From Lysinimonas soli (GTDB lineage Bacteria > Actinomycetota > Actinomycetes > Actinomycetales > Microbacteriaceae), in contig NZ_JBHSMG010000002.1 of NCBI RefSeq assembly GCF_042655435.1, forward strand, positions 682,001-746,000: DNA of 64,000 nucleotides. The letters run 5' to 3'. Each line of letters starts with the position of its first letter. Position 1 is the stretch's first letter. Made by a program: the position numbers and the translations under genes. Shown here one piece after another: positions 51,795 through 59,182 of this stretch. A model generated the notes under the pieces. The model was given only the letters and a program-made list of their open reading frames with translations. It did not search any database and had not been told where the DNA came from.

Positions 51795-52576
51795 TGGCTG
51801 AAGAGAAGAAGGCCGCGGCCCCCAAGGCCGCCACCGAGAAGGCTCCTGCCGAGAAGAAGGCGACGACGGCGAAGGCCGCAGCGCCCAAGGCCGCCGCCGA
51901 GAAGACGACGGCGGCGAAGGCCGCTGCGCCCAAGAAGGCGGATGCGGCGAAGCCGGCTGCTGAGAAGGCGTCGGCCCCGAAGGCCGCGGCCGCGAAGTCG
52001 GCGACCACGGCTGCGGCCGAGAAGCCCGCCGCGGCGAAGCCGGCTGCCGAGAAGGCGCCGGCCGCCAAGGCGCCGGCTGCCGAGAAGGCGCCGGCCAAGG
52101 CCGCCGCCAAGAAGGCCGCCGCTCCGGTCGAGGCGCGCCCGCAGATCCTCAAGGCGCACCACCTGCGGCCCGCCGCGGGTGCCAAGAAGGCCAAGACCCG
52201 CGTCGGTCGCGGTGAGGGCTCGAAGGGCAAGACCGCCGGTCGCGGTACCAAGGGCACCAAGGCCCGCTACCAGGTGCGCGTCGGCCTCGAGGGCGGCAAC
52301 CTGAACTCGGTGATGCGCGCGCCTAAACTGCGCGGCTTCAAGAACCCGTTCCGGGTCGAGTACCAGGTCGTCAACCTGGACCGCCTCGCGGAACTGTACC
52401 CCAAGGGCGGCGACGTCACCATCGGTGACCTCGTGGCCAAGGGCGCGGTGCGCAAGAACGAGAAGGTCAAGGTTCTCGGTGACGGCGAGATTGCGGTTAA
52501 GCTGAACGTTGCGGTCGATAAGGTCTCCAGCTCTGCCGAGCAGAAGATCGTCGCGGCCGGCGGGTCCATCAAGTAG
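51794..52576 (+). CDS. rplO: 50S ribosomal protein L15 with 115-residue Lys/Ala/Pro extension
   Basis: L15 core runs from about residue 116 (ILKAHHLRPAAGAKKAKTRVGRGEGSKGKTAGRG) to the end and is of normal size. Before it lies a low-complexity extension built from repeats such as AAKAPAAEKAPA and AAAPKAAAEK, rich in Lys and Ala with no hydrophobic residues. The protein is 260 residues long; L15 is usually about 145. The extension resembles the PAKKA-type tails of histone H1-like and mycobacterial HupB proteins, so it may bind nucleic acid. The frame continues unbroken from ATG 51794, which overlaps the rpmD stop; no later start is better placed. Confidence 0.95.
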   Translation: MAEEKKAAAPKAATEKAPAEKKATTAKAAAPKAAAEKTTAAKAAAPKKADAAKPAAEKASAPKAAAAKSATTAAAEKPAAAKPAAEKAPAAKAPAAEKAPAKAAAKKAAAPVEARPQILKAHHLRPAAGAKKAKTRVGRGEGSKGKTAGRGTKGTKARYQVRVGLEGGNLNSVMRAPKLRGFKNPFRVEYQVVNLDRLAELYPKGGDVTIGDLVAKGAVRKNEKVKVLGDGEIAVKLNVAVDKVSSSAEQKIVAAGGSIK

Positions 52577-52596
52577 AACCCGTGTAACCATCGGCA

Positions 52597-52620
52597 TGGC
52601 GGTCCCCTCGGGGGCCGCCA
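52597..52620 (+). terminator. Hairpin between rplO and secY
   Basis: TGGCGGTCCCC (52597-52607) with GGGGCCGCCA (52611-52620), a short GC-rich stem with one wobble and a small bulge, 20 bases after rplO. Probably an attenuator that separates r-protein from secY expression. Confidence 0.6.
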
Positions 52621-52683
52621 CGCCGAGGTCACCGTCCGGGGTCCGTGAGGACTCCAAGCCCAACCACTTCCCCGGGAGGCGTC

Positions 52684-54012
52684 GTGTTCAGTGCCGTCGC
52701 GCGGATCTTCCGCACGCCCGACCTGCGCAAGAAGATCGGCTTCACGCTCGCGATCATCGCGATCTTCCGGCTCGGTTCGTTCATTCCCGCACCGTTCGTC
52801 AAGTTCGACAACGTGCAGTCCTGTCTCGCCGCGAACTCCGGTTCGGCGGGCAGCCTCTACGACCTGGTGAACCTCTTCAGCGGTGGTGCTCTGCTGAAGC
52901 TGTCGATCTTCGCGCTCGGCATCATGCCGTACATCACGGCGTCGATCATCGTGCAGCTGCTGCGCGTGGTCATTCCCCACTTCGACAACCTCTACAAAGA
53001 GGGGCAGTCGGGTCAGGCCCGTCTGACGCAGTACACCCGCTACCTCACGATCGCCCTCGGCGTGCTGCAGTCGACCACGCTCATCACGGTCGCCCGCAGC
53101 GGGGCTCTGTTCGGCTCGAGCAACTCCGCCGCGTCGTGCTCGGATCTGATCTCGAACGACGCCTGGTACGCGATCCTGCTGATGGTCATCACCATGACGG
53201 CCGGCACCGGCGTGATCATGTGGATGGGCGAGCTCATCACCGAGCGCGGCATCGGCAACGGCATGTCGCTGCTGATCTTCACCTCGATCGCGGCGCGCTT
53301 CCCCAACTCGCTCGGCTCCATCGCGACCCAGAAAGGCTGGGAGATCCTGGTCGGGGTCATCGCGATCGGGGTGCTGATCATGGTGGCCGTCATCTTCGTC
53401 GAGCAGTCGCAGCGGCGCATCCCGGTTCAGTACGCCAAACGGATGGTCGGGCGGCGCACCTACGGCGGCAACAACACGTACATCCCGATCAAGGTGAACA
53501 TGGCGGGCGTCGTGCCGGTCATCTTCGCCTCGTCGCTGCTCTACCTGCCCGCCCTGGTCGCCCAGTTCAACCAGCCGGGTGCAGGCAAGGTCGCGGCGCC
53601 CTGGGTGAGCTGGATCCAGAGCTACCTGACCCGCGGCGACAACCCGCTCTACATGGCGCTCTACTTCCTGCTGATCGTCGGGTTCACCTACTTCTACGTG
53701 GCCATCACCTTCAATCCGGATGAGGTGGCCGACAACATGAAGAAGTACGGCGGCTTCATCCCCGGCATCCGTGCCGGTCGGCCGACCGCCGAGTACCTCG
53801 ACTACGTGCTCACCCGGGTCACCCTGCCGGGCTCGATCTACCTCGGTCTGATCGCGCTCGTGCCGCTCATCGCGCTCGCGCTCGTGAACGCCGACCAGAA
53901 CTTCCCGTTCGGCGGCACCAGCATCCTGATCATGGTCGGCGTCGGCCTCGAGACGGTGAAGCAGATCGATTCGCAGCTGCAGCAGCGGCACTACGAGGGC
54001 CTCCTCCGGTGA
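52684..54012 (+). CDS. secY: Preprotein translocase subunit SecY
   Basis: Channel subunit of the Sec translocon, 442 residues with ten membrane segments. FSAVARIFRTPDLRKKIGFTLAIIAIFRLGSFIPAP start, MPYITASIIVQLL plug region, GNGMSLLIF, and the cytosolic loop QRRIPVQYAKRM. GTG 52684 follows GGGAGG by four bases; an upstream in-frame ATG at 52645 lies before that site and is rejected. Overlaps adk by four bases. Confidence 0.98.
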   Translation: MFSAVARIFRTPDLRKKIGFTLAIIAIFRLGSFIPAPFVKFDNVQSCLAANSGSAGSLYDLVNLFSGGALLKLSIFALGIMPYITASIIVQLLRVVIPHFDNLYKEGQSGQARLTQYTRYLTIALGVLQSTTLITVARSGALFGSSNSAASCSDLISNDAWYAILLMVITMTAGTGVIMWMGELITERGIGNGMSLLIFTSIAARFPNSLGSIATQKGWEILVGVIAIGVLIMVAVIFVEQSQRRIPVQYAKRMVGRRTYGGNNTYIPIKVNMAGVVPVIFASSLLYLPALVAQFNQPGAGKVAAPWVSWIQSYLTRGDNPLYMALYFLLIVGFTYFYVAITFNPDEVADNMKKYGGFIPGIRAGRPTAEYLDYVLTRVTLPGSIYLGLIALVPLIALALVNADQNFPFGGTSILIMVGVGLETVKQIDSQLQQRHYEGLLR

Positions 54013-54617
54013 GCAGGTTCCTCATCGTCGGTCCCCCGGGGGCGGGGAAGGGGACTCAGGCTGCTCGCATCTCGGAGGCCTTCGACATCCCCACGATCTC
54101 GACCGGCGACATGTTCCGTTCGAACATCGCCCAGGGAACGGTCCTCGGTCAACAGGTGAAGGCGATCCTCGACGCCGGGGACTACGTGCCGGACTCGCTC
54201 ACCAACGCGCTCGTGCAGGGTCGCCTGCTCGAGGCGGATGCCGCGAACGGCTTCCTGCTTGACGGCTACCCGCGCACGACCGATCAGGTGCGCTATCTCG
54301 ATGAGCTGCTCGCGAGCAACGGCCACACGCTGGATGCCGTCGTGCAGCTCGTCGCCGACCAGGACGAGATCGTGCGCCGGCTGCGTAAGCGCGCGCTCGA
54401 GCAGGGTCGCGCCGACGATTCCGAAGAGGCGATCCGGCATCGGCAAGAGGTGTACCGCAGCGAGACGGAGCCCCTTGTCGACGCCTACCGCGCGCGGGGT
54501 CTGCTCATCGAGGTCGACGGTCTCGGTGAGATCGACGACGTCACCGTGCGCATCTTCGCGGCGCTCGCCGAGCGCGGTTTCGGCGACGCCGTCACGGCCG
54601 AATCCGGAACGCGCTGA
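54009..54617 (+). CDS. adk: Adenylate kinase (short form)
   Basis: Converts ATP and AMP to two ADP; 202 residues. P-loop GPPGAGKGTQ, AMP-binding STGDMFR and LLDGYPRTTDQ, and a short lid (GRADDSEEAIRHRQEVY) without zinc cysteines. GTG start inside the secY stop. Methionine aminopeptidase (map), which often follows, is absent here. Confidence 0.98.
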   Translation: MSRFLIVGPPGAGKGTQAARISEAFDIPTISTGDMFRSNIAQGTVLGQQVKAILDAGDYVPDSLTNALVQGRLLEADAANGFLLDGYPRTTDQVRYLDELLASNGHTLDAVVQLVADQDEIVRRLRKRALEQGRADDSEEAIRHRQEVYRSETEPLVDAYRARGLLIEVDGLGEIDDVTVRIFAALAERGFGDAVTAESGTR

Positions 54618-54703
54618 GCGCCCCGAACCGACGAGCGTATCTCGTCGATGCGGCGAGCGACCGCGCGGCGTCGGCGTGTTCGCCGACAGCTCGACGGGCT
54701 GAC

Positions 54704-54733
54704 TTGGCCAAAAGCTGCTTCATGGCGTAAGCT
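54704..54733 (+). promoter_or_regulatory. Candidate infA operon promoter
   Basis: TTGGCC (54704-54709), 18-base spacer, TAAGCT (54728-54733). It lies in the 210-bp gap after adk and gives an infA leader of about 85 bases; the gap holds no gene. Confidence 0.5.
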
Positions 54734-54827
54734 CGATCTTTGGTGCTTTGGGCACGCTTTCTGCGTGCCGCCACACCAATCCCATCCCCGCACGACCAGT
54801 ACGACTACGTGAGCGATTAAAGAAGGT

Positions 54828-55049
54828 ATGGCCAAAAAGGACGGCGTCATCGAGATCGAGGGCTCAGTGCTCGAGGCTCTTCCGAACGCGATGTTTCGCG
54901 TCGAGTTGACCAACGGACACAGGGTTCTCGCCCATATCTCGGGAAAGATGCGCCAGCACTACATCCGCATCCTCCCCGAGGACCGCGTGATCGTGGAGTT
55001 GAGCCCCTACGACCTGACCCGCGGCCGCATCGTCTACCGCTACAAGTAG
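54828..55049 (+). CDS. infA: Translation initiation factor IF-1
   Basis: OB-fold factor of 73 residues that binds the 30S A site: MAKKDGVIEIEGSVLEALPNAMFRVELTNGHRVLAHISGKMRQHYIRILPEDRV. Standard length. AAAGAAGG precedes the ATG. Confidence 0.98.
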   Translation: MAKKDGVIEIEGSVLEALPNAMFRVELTNGHRVLAHISGKMRQHYIRILPEDRVIVELSPYDLTRGRIVYRYK

Positions 55050-55126
55050 TCGCTGGAAAGTAACGGCTCCCCGCCTCGATCAACGAGAAGGGCGGGGTTC
55101 ACGATGACAGCGAGAAGAGAAGAACA

Positions 55127-55243
55127 ATGAAGGTCAACCCCAGCGTCAAGCCGATCTGCGATCACTGCAAGGTGATCCGTCGCAACGGCCGCGTCATGGT
55201 CATCTGCAAGAGCAACCCGCGGCACAAGCAGCGCCAGGGCTGA
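55127..55243 (+). CDS. rpmJ: 50S ribosomal protein L36 (zinc-binding form)
   Basis: Protein of 38 residues, read directly: MKVNPSVKPICDHCKVIRR, then NGRVMVICKSNPRHKQRQG. Zinc ligands are C11, C14, C27 and H33, so this is the zinc-dependent form. ATG 55127 follows GAGAAGAGAAG. Confidence 0.97.
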   Translation: MKVNPSVKPICDHCKVIRRNGRVMVICKSNPRHKQRQG

Positions 55244-55283
55244 AGCCCAGGCGCTCATTGCGCCGGAGCGGCGGTGCTTTCTG

Positions 55284-55419
55284 GTTCGGATCGCAAGCGA
55301 TCCGAACGGAGCAGCGGAGTTCCACAACTGAACAGACATTCAGCATCACCAGGATCCGCCTCGGCGGTGACACCCCGGGTCGGGAGGCTCGAGCACCGGT
55401 GATGCCCCAACCTCCCGAC
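55284..55419 (+). promoter_or_regulatory. Structured spacer between rpmJ and rpsM
   Basis: Two stems are seen: a perfect 10-bp one (55284-55293 with 55298-55307, loop CAAG) and a 9-bp one (55379-55387 with 55411-55419, 23-base loop). The 196-bp spacer is long for a compact ribosomal operon and could be an attenuator or an r-protein binding site. Confidence 0.5.
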
Positions 55420-55439
55420 TCTCTCAAGGAGACACCACC

Positions 55440-55820
55440 ATGGCACGTCTTGCCGGAGTGGACATCCCGCGCGAAAAGCGCGTGGAAGTCGCACTGACAT
55501 ACATCTACGGAGTGGGGCGCACCCGTGCGCTCGCCACGCTGAAAGACACCGGGATCTCCGGTGACATCCGCGTGAAGGACCTCAGCGACGACCAGCTCGT
55601 CGCGCTCCGCGACTACATCGAGGGCAACTACAAGGTGGAGGGCGACCTCCGCCGCGAAGTGCAGGCCGACATCCGCCGCAAGGTCGAGATCGGTTCGTAC
55701 GAGGGCATCCGCCACCGTCGCGGCCTGCCCGTGCGCGGTCAGCGCACCAAGACCAACGCCCGTACCCGCAAGGGCCCGAAGCGCACCGTCGCCGGCAAGA
55801 AGAAGGCAGGCAAGAAGTAA
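55440..55820 (+). CDS. rpsM: 30S ribosomal protein S13
   Basis: Head protein contacting the 50S subunit, 126 residues: MARLAGVDIPREKRVEVALTYIYGVGRTRA and a basic C-terminus RHRRGLPVRGQRTKTNARTRKGPKRTVAGKKKAGKK. CAAGGAGA lies upstream. Overlaps rpsK by one base. Confidence 0.98.
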   Translation: MARLAGVDIPREKRVEVALTYIYGVGRTRALATLKDTGISGDIRVKDLSDDQLVALRDYIEGNYKVEGDLRREVQADIRRKVEIGSYEGIRHRRGLPVRGQRTKTNARTRKGPKRTVAGKKKAGKK

Positions 55821-56221
55821 TGGCCACTCCCAAGGCAGCCGCCGGCCGCAAGCCGCGCCGCAAGGAGAAGAAGAACATCGCCGTGGGCCAGGCCCACATC
55901 AAGTCGACGTTCAACAACACCATCGTCTCGATCACCGACCCCTCGGGTGCGGTCATCGCCTGGGCCTCCGGCGGCGACGTCGGATTCAAGGGCTCGCGCA
56001 AGTCGACCCCGTACGCGGCCGGAATGGCTGCGGAGTCCGCGGCCCGCAAGGCGCAGGAGAACGGCATGAAGAAGGTCGACGTCTTCGTCAAGGGACCGGG
56101 GTCGGGTCGCGAGACCGCGATCCGTTCGCTGCAGTCGGCCGGTCTCGAGGTCGGATCGATCAACGACGTCACGCCCCAGGCCCACAACGGCGTCCGGCCG
56201 CCAAAGAGAAGGCGCGTCTAG
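55820..56221 (+). CDS. rpsK: 30S ribosomal protein S11
   Basis: Platform protein of 133 residues: VGQAHIKSTFNNTIVSITDPSGAVIAWASGGDVGFKGSRKSTPYAA, ending GVRPPKRRRV. Standard length. rpsD, which follows in many bacteria, is absent. Confidence 0.98.
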   Translation: MATPKAAAGRKPRRKEKKNIAVGQAHIKSTFNNTIVSITDPSGAVIAWASGGDVGFKGSRKSTPYAAGMAAESAARKAQENGMKKVDVFVKGPGSGRETAIRSLQSAGLEVGSINDVTPQAHNGVRPPKRRRV

Positions 56222-56230
56222 CCCCGAACC

Positions 56231-56287
56231 GCGAGAGGCCATTTCTGGCCTCTCGCGCCGGACGCCCCGGGCCCGTCTCGGGCCCGG
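56231..56287 (+). terminator. Two strong stem-loops before rpoA
   Basis: A perfect 11-bp stem (56231-56241 with 56246-56256, TTTC loop) is followed by a perfect 9-bp one (56267-56275 with 56279-56287). They lie ten bases after rpsK and probably attenuate transcription into rpoA. Confidence 0.7.
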
Positions 56288-56410
56288 CCACCTGAGTGGC
56301 GTGCGTCAGGTAGCACCAGACTTCACAACTCAACAACCCGGCGGTCCAGCCACCCGCTGATCTTCCGTGAGTGCCATATGGCGGGCACTCTCGCCGAAAG
56401 GAAAACATCC

Positions 56411-57403
56411 GTGCTCATTGCACAGCGACCCACCCTGTCTGAGGAGAGCATCTCCGAGTTCCGTTCGCGGTTCGTGATCGAACCCCTGGAGCCCGGCTTC
56501 GGCTACACCCTCGGCAACTCGCTCCGTCGCACCCTGCTGTCGTCCATCCCGGGCGCGGCCGTGACGAGCATTCGCATCGACGGGATCCAGCACGAGTTCG
56601 ACACCATCCCCGGGGTGAAGGAGGACGTCGTCGAGATCGTCCTCAACATCAAGAACCTCACGGTGTCGAGCGAGCACGACGAGCCCATCACCGCCTACCT
56701 GCGCAAGCAGGGTGCCGGTCAGGTGACCGCCGCCGACATCTCGGCGCCGGCCGGGGTCGAGATCCACAACCCCGAGCTCGTCATCGCCACCCTCAACGAC
56801 AAGGCGAAGTTCGAACTCGAGCTGACCATCGAGCGCGGCCGCGGCTACGTCTCGGCGACCCAGAACCGCAGCGAGTTCAGCGAAGCGGGTCAGATCCCGA
56901 TCGACTCGATCTACTCGCCCGTGCTCAAGGTCACCTACCGCGTCGAGGCCACCCGCGCCGGTGAGCGCACCGACTTCGACCGCCTGGTCGTGGATGTCGA
57001 GACCAAGAGCGCGATCACCCCGCGTGACGCGATCGCCTCGGCCGGCCGCACCCTGGTCGAGCTGTTCGGACTCGCCCGCGAGCTGAACGCCGCCGCCGAG
57101 GGCATCGAGATCGGGCCCGCCCCGGTCGACGCGGTGCTCTCGAGCGAGCTCAGCATGCCGATCGAAGACCTCGACCTCTCGGTGCGCAGCTACAACTGCC
57201 TCAAGCGCGAGGGCATCAACACGGTCAGCGAGCTCGTCGGCCTGTCGGAGACCCAGCTCATGAACATCCGCAACTTCGGTCAGAAGTCGGTGGACGAGGT
57301 CAAGGACAAGCTCGTCGAGCTCGGCCTCTCGCTCAAGGACAGCGTGCCCGGCTTCGACGGCGCGCACTTCTACGGCGGATACGACGACGACGAGAGTGTC
57401 TGA
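56411..57403 (+). CDS. rpoA: DNA-directed RNA polymerase subunit alpha
   Basis: Assembly platform of RNA polymerase, 330 residues. N-terminal domain with RFVIEPLEPGFGYTLGNSLRRTLLSSIPGAAV; linker; C-terminal domain with SYNCLKREGINTVSELVGLSETQLMNIRNFGQKSVDEVKDKL, which binds UP elements and activators. GTG 56411 is preferred: AAAGGA lies eight bases upstream and the protein then starts at the usual LIAQRPTL. An in-frame ATG at 56378 lies upstream of that site. Confidence 0.98.
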   Translation: MLIAQRPTLSEESISEFRSRFVIEPLEPGFGYTLGNSLRRTLLSSIPGAAVTSIRIDGIQHEFDTIPGVKEDVVEIVLNIKNLTVSSEHDEPITAYLRKQGAGQVTAADISAPAGVEIHNPELVIATLNDKAKFELELTIERGRGYVSATQNRSEFSEAGQIPIDSIYSPVLKVTYRVEATRAGERTDFDRLVVDVETKSAITPRDAIASAGRTLVELFGLARELNAAAEGIEIGPAPVDAVLSSELSMPIEDLDLSVRSYNCLKREGINTVSELVGLSETQLMNIRNFGQKSVDEVKDKLVELGLSLKDSVPGFDGAHFYGGYDDDESV

Positions 57404-57469
57404 GACCGCGGCCTCCGCGATCTGACGCCGCCCGACCTATTCACTGCCGAAACACTGGAGAACTAGACC

Positions 57470-58063
57470 ATGCCTCAGCCCACCAAGGGTCCCCGCCTCG
57501 GCGGCGGTCCGGCGCACGAGCGGCTGCTGCTCGCGAACCTCGCGGCCGCCCTCTTCACGCACAAGAGCATCCAGACCACCGAGACCAAGGCCAAGCGCCT
57601 GCGTCCGCTGGCCGAGCGGCTCATCACCTTCGCCAAGCGCGGTGACCTGCACGCGCGTCGTCGCGTGCTCGGCATCATCACCGACAAGGGGGTCGTGCAC
57701 GAGCTCTTCACCGAGATCGCGCCCCTCATGGCGGAGCGCGAAGGCGGATACACCCGCATCATCAAGACCGGGTACCGCAAAGGCGACAACGCGCCGATGG
57801 CCGTGATCGAGCTCGTGCTCGAGCCCGTCACCAAGAAGCCGGCCAGCTCGAAGAAGTCCGCTGCTCGCGCCGAGGTCAAGCCGGCCGCGGCCGCCCCGGC
57901 TGAGGCCGCCCCCGCTGAGGAGCTCGTCGAGACTCCCGAGCAGGCCGAGGCCATCGCCGAGGACGACGCCGAACTCGATGCCCAGGCCGGCACCGAGGCT
58001 GACGCCCCTGAGGCCGAGCCGGCCGAGGCCGACGCGCCCGAGGCTGAGGCCGACAAGGCGTAG
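57470..58063 (+). CDS. rplQ: 50S ribosomal protein L17 with acidic C-terminal tail
   Basis: L17 core (residues 1-120: MPQPTKGPRLGGGPAHERLLLANLAAALFTHKSIQTTETKAKRLRP) is complete. The last 75 residues are an Ala/Glu/Pro tail (PEQAEAIAEDDAELDAQAGTEADAPEAE), making 197 residues against the usual 120-130. Last gene of the alpha operon. Confidence 0.97.
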   Translation: MPQPTKGPRLGGGPAHERLLLANLAAALFTHKSIQTTETKAKRLRPLAERLITFAKRGDLHARRRVLGIITDKGVVHELFTEIAPLMAEREGGYTRIIKTGYRKGDNAPMAVIELVLEPVTKKPASSKKSAARAEVKPAAAAPAEAAPAEELVETPEQAEAIAEDDAELDAQAGTEADAPEAEPAEADAPEAEADKA

Positions 58064-58076
58064 CGCACGTTTGCTT

Positions 58077-58112
58077 CGAACGGACCCCTGCCGTATGGCG
58101 GGGGTCCGTTCG
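58077..58112 (+). terminator. Ribosomal cluster terminator
   Basis: 16-bp stem (58077-58092 with 58097-58112, one wobble pair) around a GTAT loop, 13 bases after rplQ. Confidence 0.87.
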
Positions 58113-58140
58113 GCGTTTCCGGGCGGAAGCCGAGCCTGGC

Positions 58141-58146
58141 TACTCT
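58141..58146 (+). promoter_or_regulatory. -10 box of a probably leaderless transcript
   Basis: TACTCT ends six bases before ATG 58153. The GAAGGG in between is too close to the ATG to act as a normal ribosome site. Confidence 0.45.
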
Positions 58147-58152
58147 GAAGGG

Positions 58153-59169
58153 ATGACCGAAGTCCCCTTGAGTGCGCGGGTCGAGGCACCCGCGCAGGTG
58201 CAGCCCGCGCCCGTCGCGGGGGTGTCGTGGCGCAATGCGACCCTCGACGTCGTCGACGCCGTCGTCGAGCTGTACGCGGCGATGTCGCGTGTCGACCACC
58301 CCGAGTGGGCCGAGACTCGCGACGAGATCGAGCAGGAGTTCCAGCACTCCTGGGTCGAGCTGCGGCGCGACAGCCTGGTGGCGGAAGCCGACGGCGCGAT
58401 CGTCGCCCACGGCTTGGTGATCGCTCCGCCCGCACCCGAGACCATCGTGCGCTCCGTGCTGTTCGGGGGCGTGCACCCGCAGCATCGGGGTCGCGGGATC
58501 GGTCGGGCGCTGCTCGGTTGGCAGGAGGGGCGCGCACGGCAGCAGCTCGCGGCATCCACCCTCGCGCTGCCCGGCTGGATCCTCTGCTACTCCTACGATC
58601 GCGACCCGAGTGCGGCACGACTGCTCGAACGCGAAGGGTTCGCGACCGAGCGGTACTTCAGCCAACTGCAACGCGAGCTGTCCGCGCCGATCCCCGAGCT
58701 CGAGCTGCCGGCGCCGCTGCGCCTGGCGACTCTGTCACCCGAACTCTCCGAGGCGACGCGCGTAGCGAAGAACGCGGCGTTCCGCGACCACTGGGGCAGT
58801 CAACCGACGTCGGTCGAGGGGTGGAACGGACAGCTGTCCCTCCCCAGCCTGCGACCGGAGCTGTCGTTCCTGGCGATGGAGGGCGGGGAGGTCGTCGGGT
58901 TCGTGATCGTCAACGTCAACGAGGCGGACTTCGAGCTGCAGGGCTTCGCCGGCAGCTACATCTCGCTGGTCGGCGTCGTGGCGCCATGGCGCCGTCGCGG
59001 GGTCGCCCCCGCCCTGTTGGCGGCGAGCCTGCGTGCGGCCCGGGACGCCGGGCTCGAGCGGGCGGTGCTCGATGTCGACAGCGAGAGCCCGACGGGTGCC
59101 CTCGGGCTCTACACCGGAATGGGTTTCGAGGCGGCGGCGACGTCGCGAGCCCACGTGAAGTCGTTCTGA
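58153..59169 (+). CDS. Tandem GNAT-domain N-acetyltransferase
   Basis: Protein of 338 residues with two acetyltransferase domains: about 25-170 with the acetyl-CoA loop VHPQHRGRGIGRALL, and about 185-335 with VVAPWRRRGVAPALL and the C-terminal SPTGALGLYTGMGFE. Both domains keep the R/QxxGxG/A signature. The layout is like mycothiol synthase (MshD) and related double-GNAT enzymes, but MshD-specific residues could not be confirmed, so the substrate is left open. Confidence 0.85.
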   Translation: MTEVPLSARVEAPAQVQPAPVAGVSWRNATLDVVDAVVELYAAMSRVDHPEWAETRDEIEQEFQHSWVELRRDSLVAEADGAIVAHGLVIAPPAPETIVRSVLFGGVHPQHRGRGIGRALLGWQEGRARQQLAASTLALPGWILCYSYDRDPSAARLLEREGFATERYFSQLQRELSAPIPELELPAPLRLATLSPELSEATRVAKNAAFRDHWGSQPTSVEGWNGQLSLPSLRPELSFLAMEGGEVVGFVIVNVNEADFELQGFAGSYISLVGVVAPWRRRGVAPALLAASLRAARDAGLERAVLDVDSESPTGALGLYTGMGFEAAATSRAHVKSF

Positions 59170-59182
59170 CCCGTCCGCGGCG

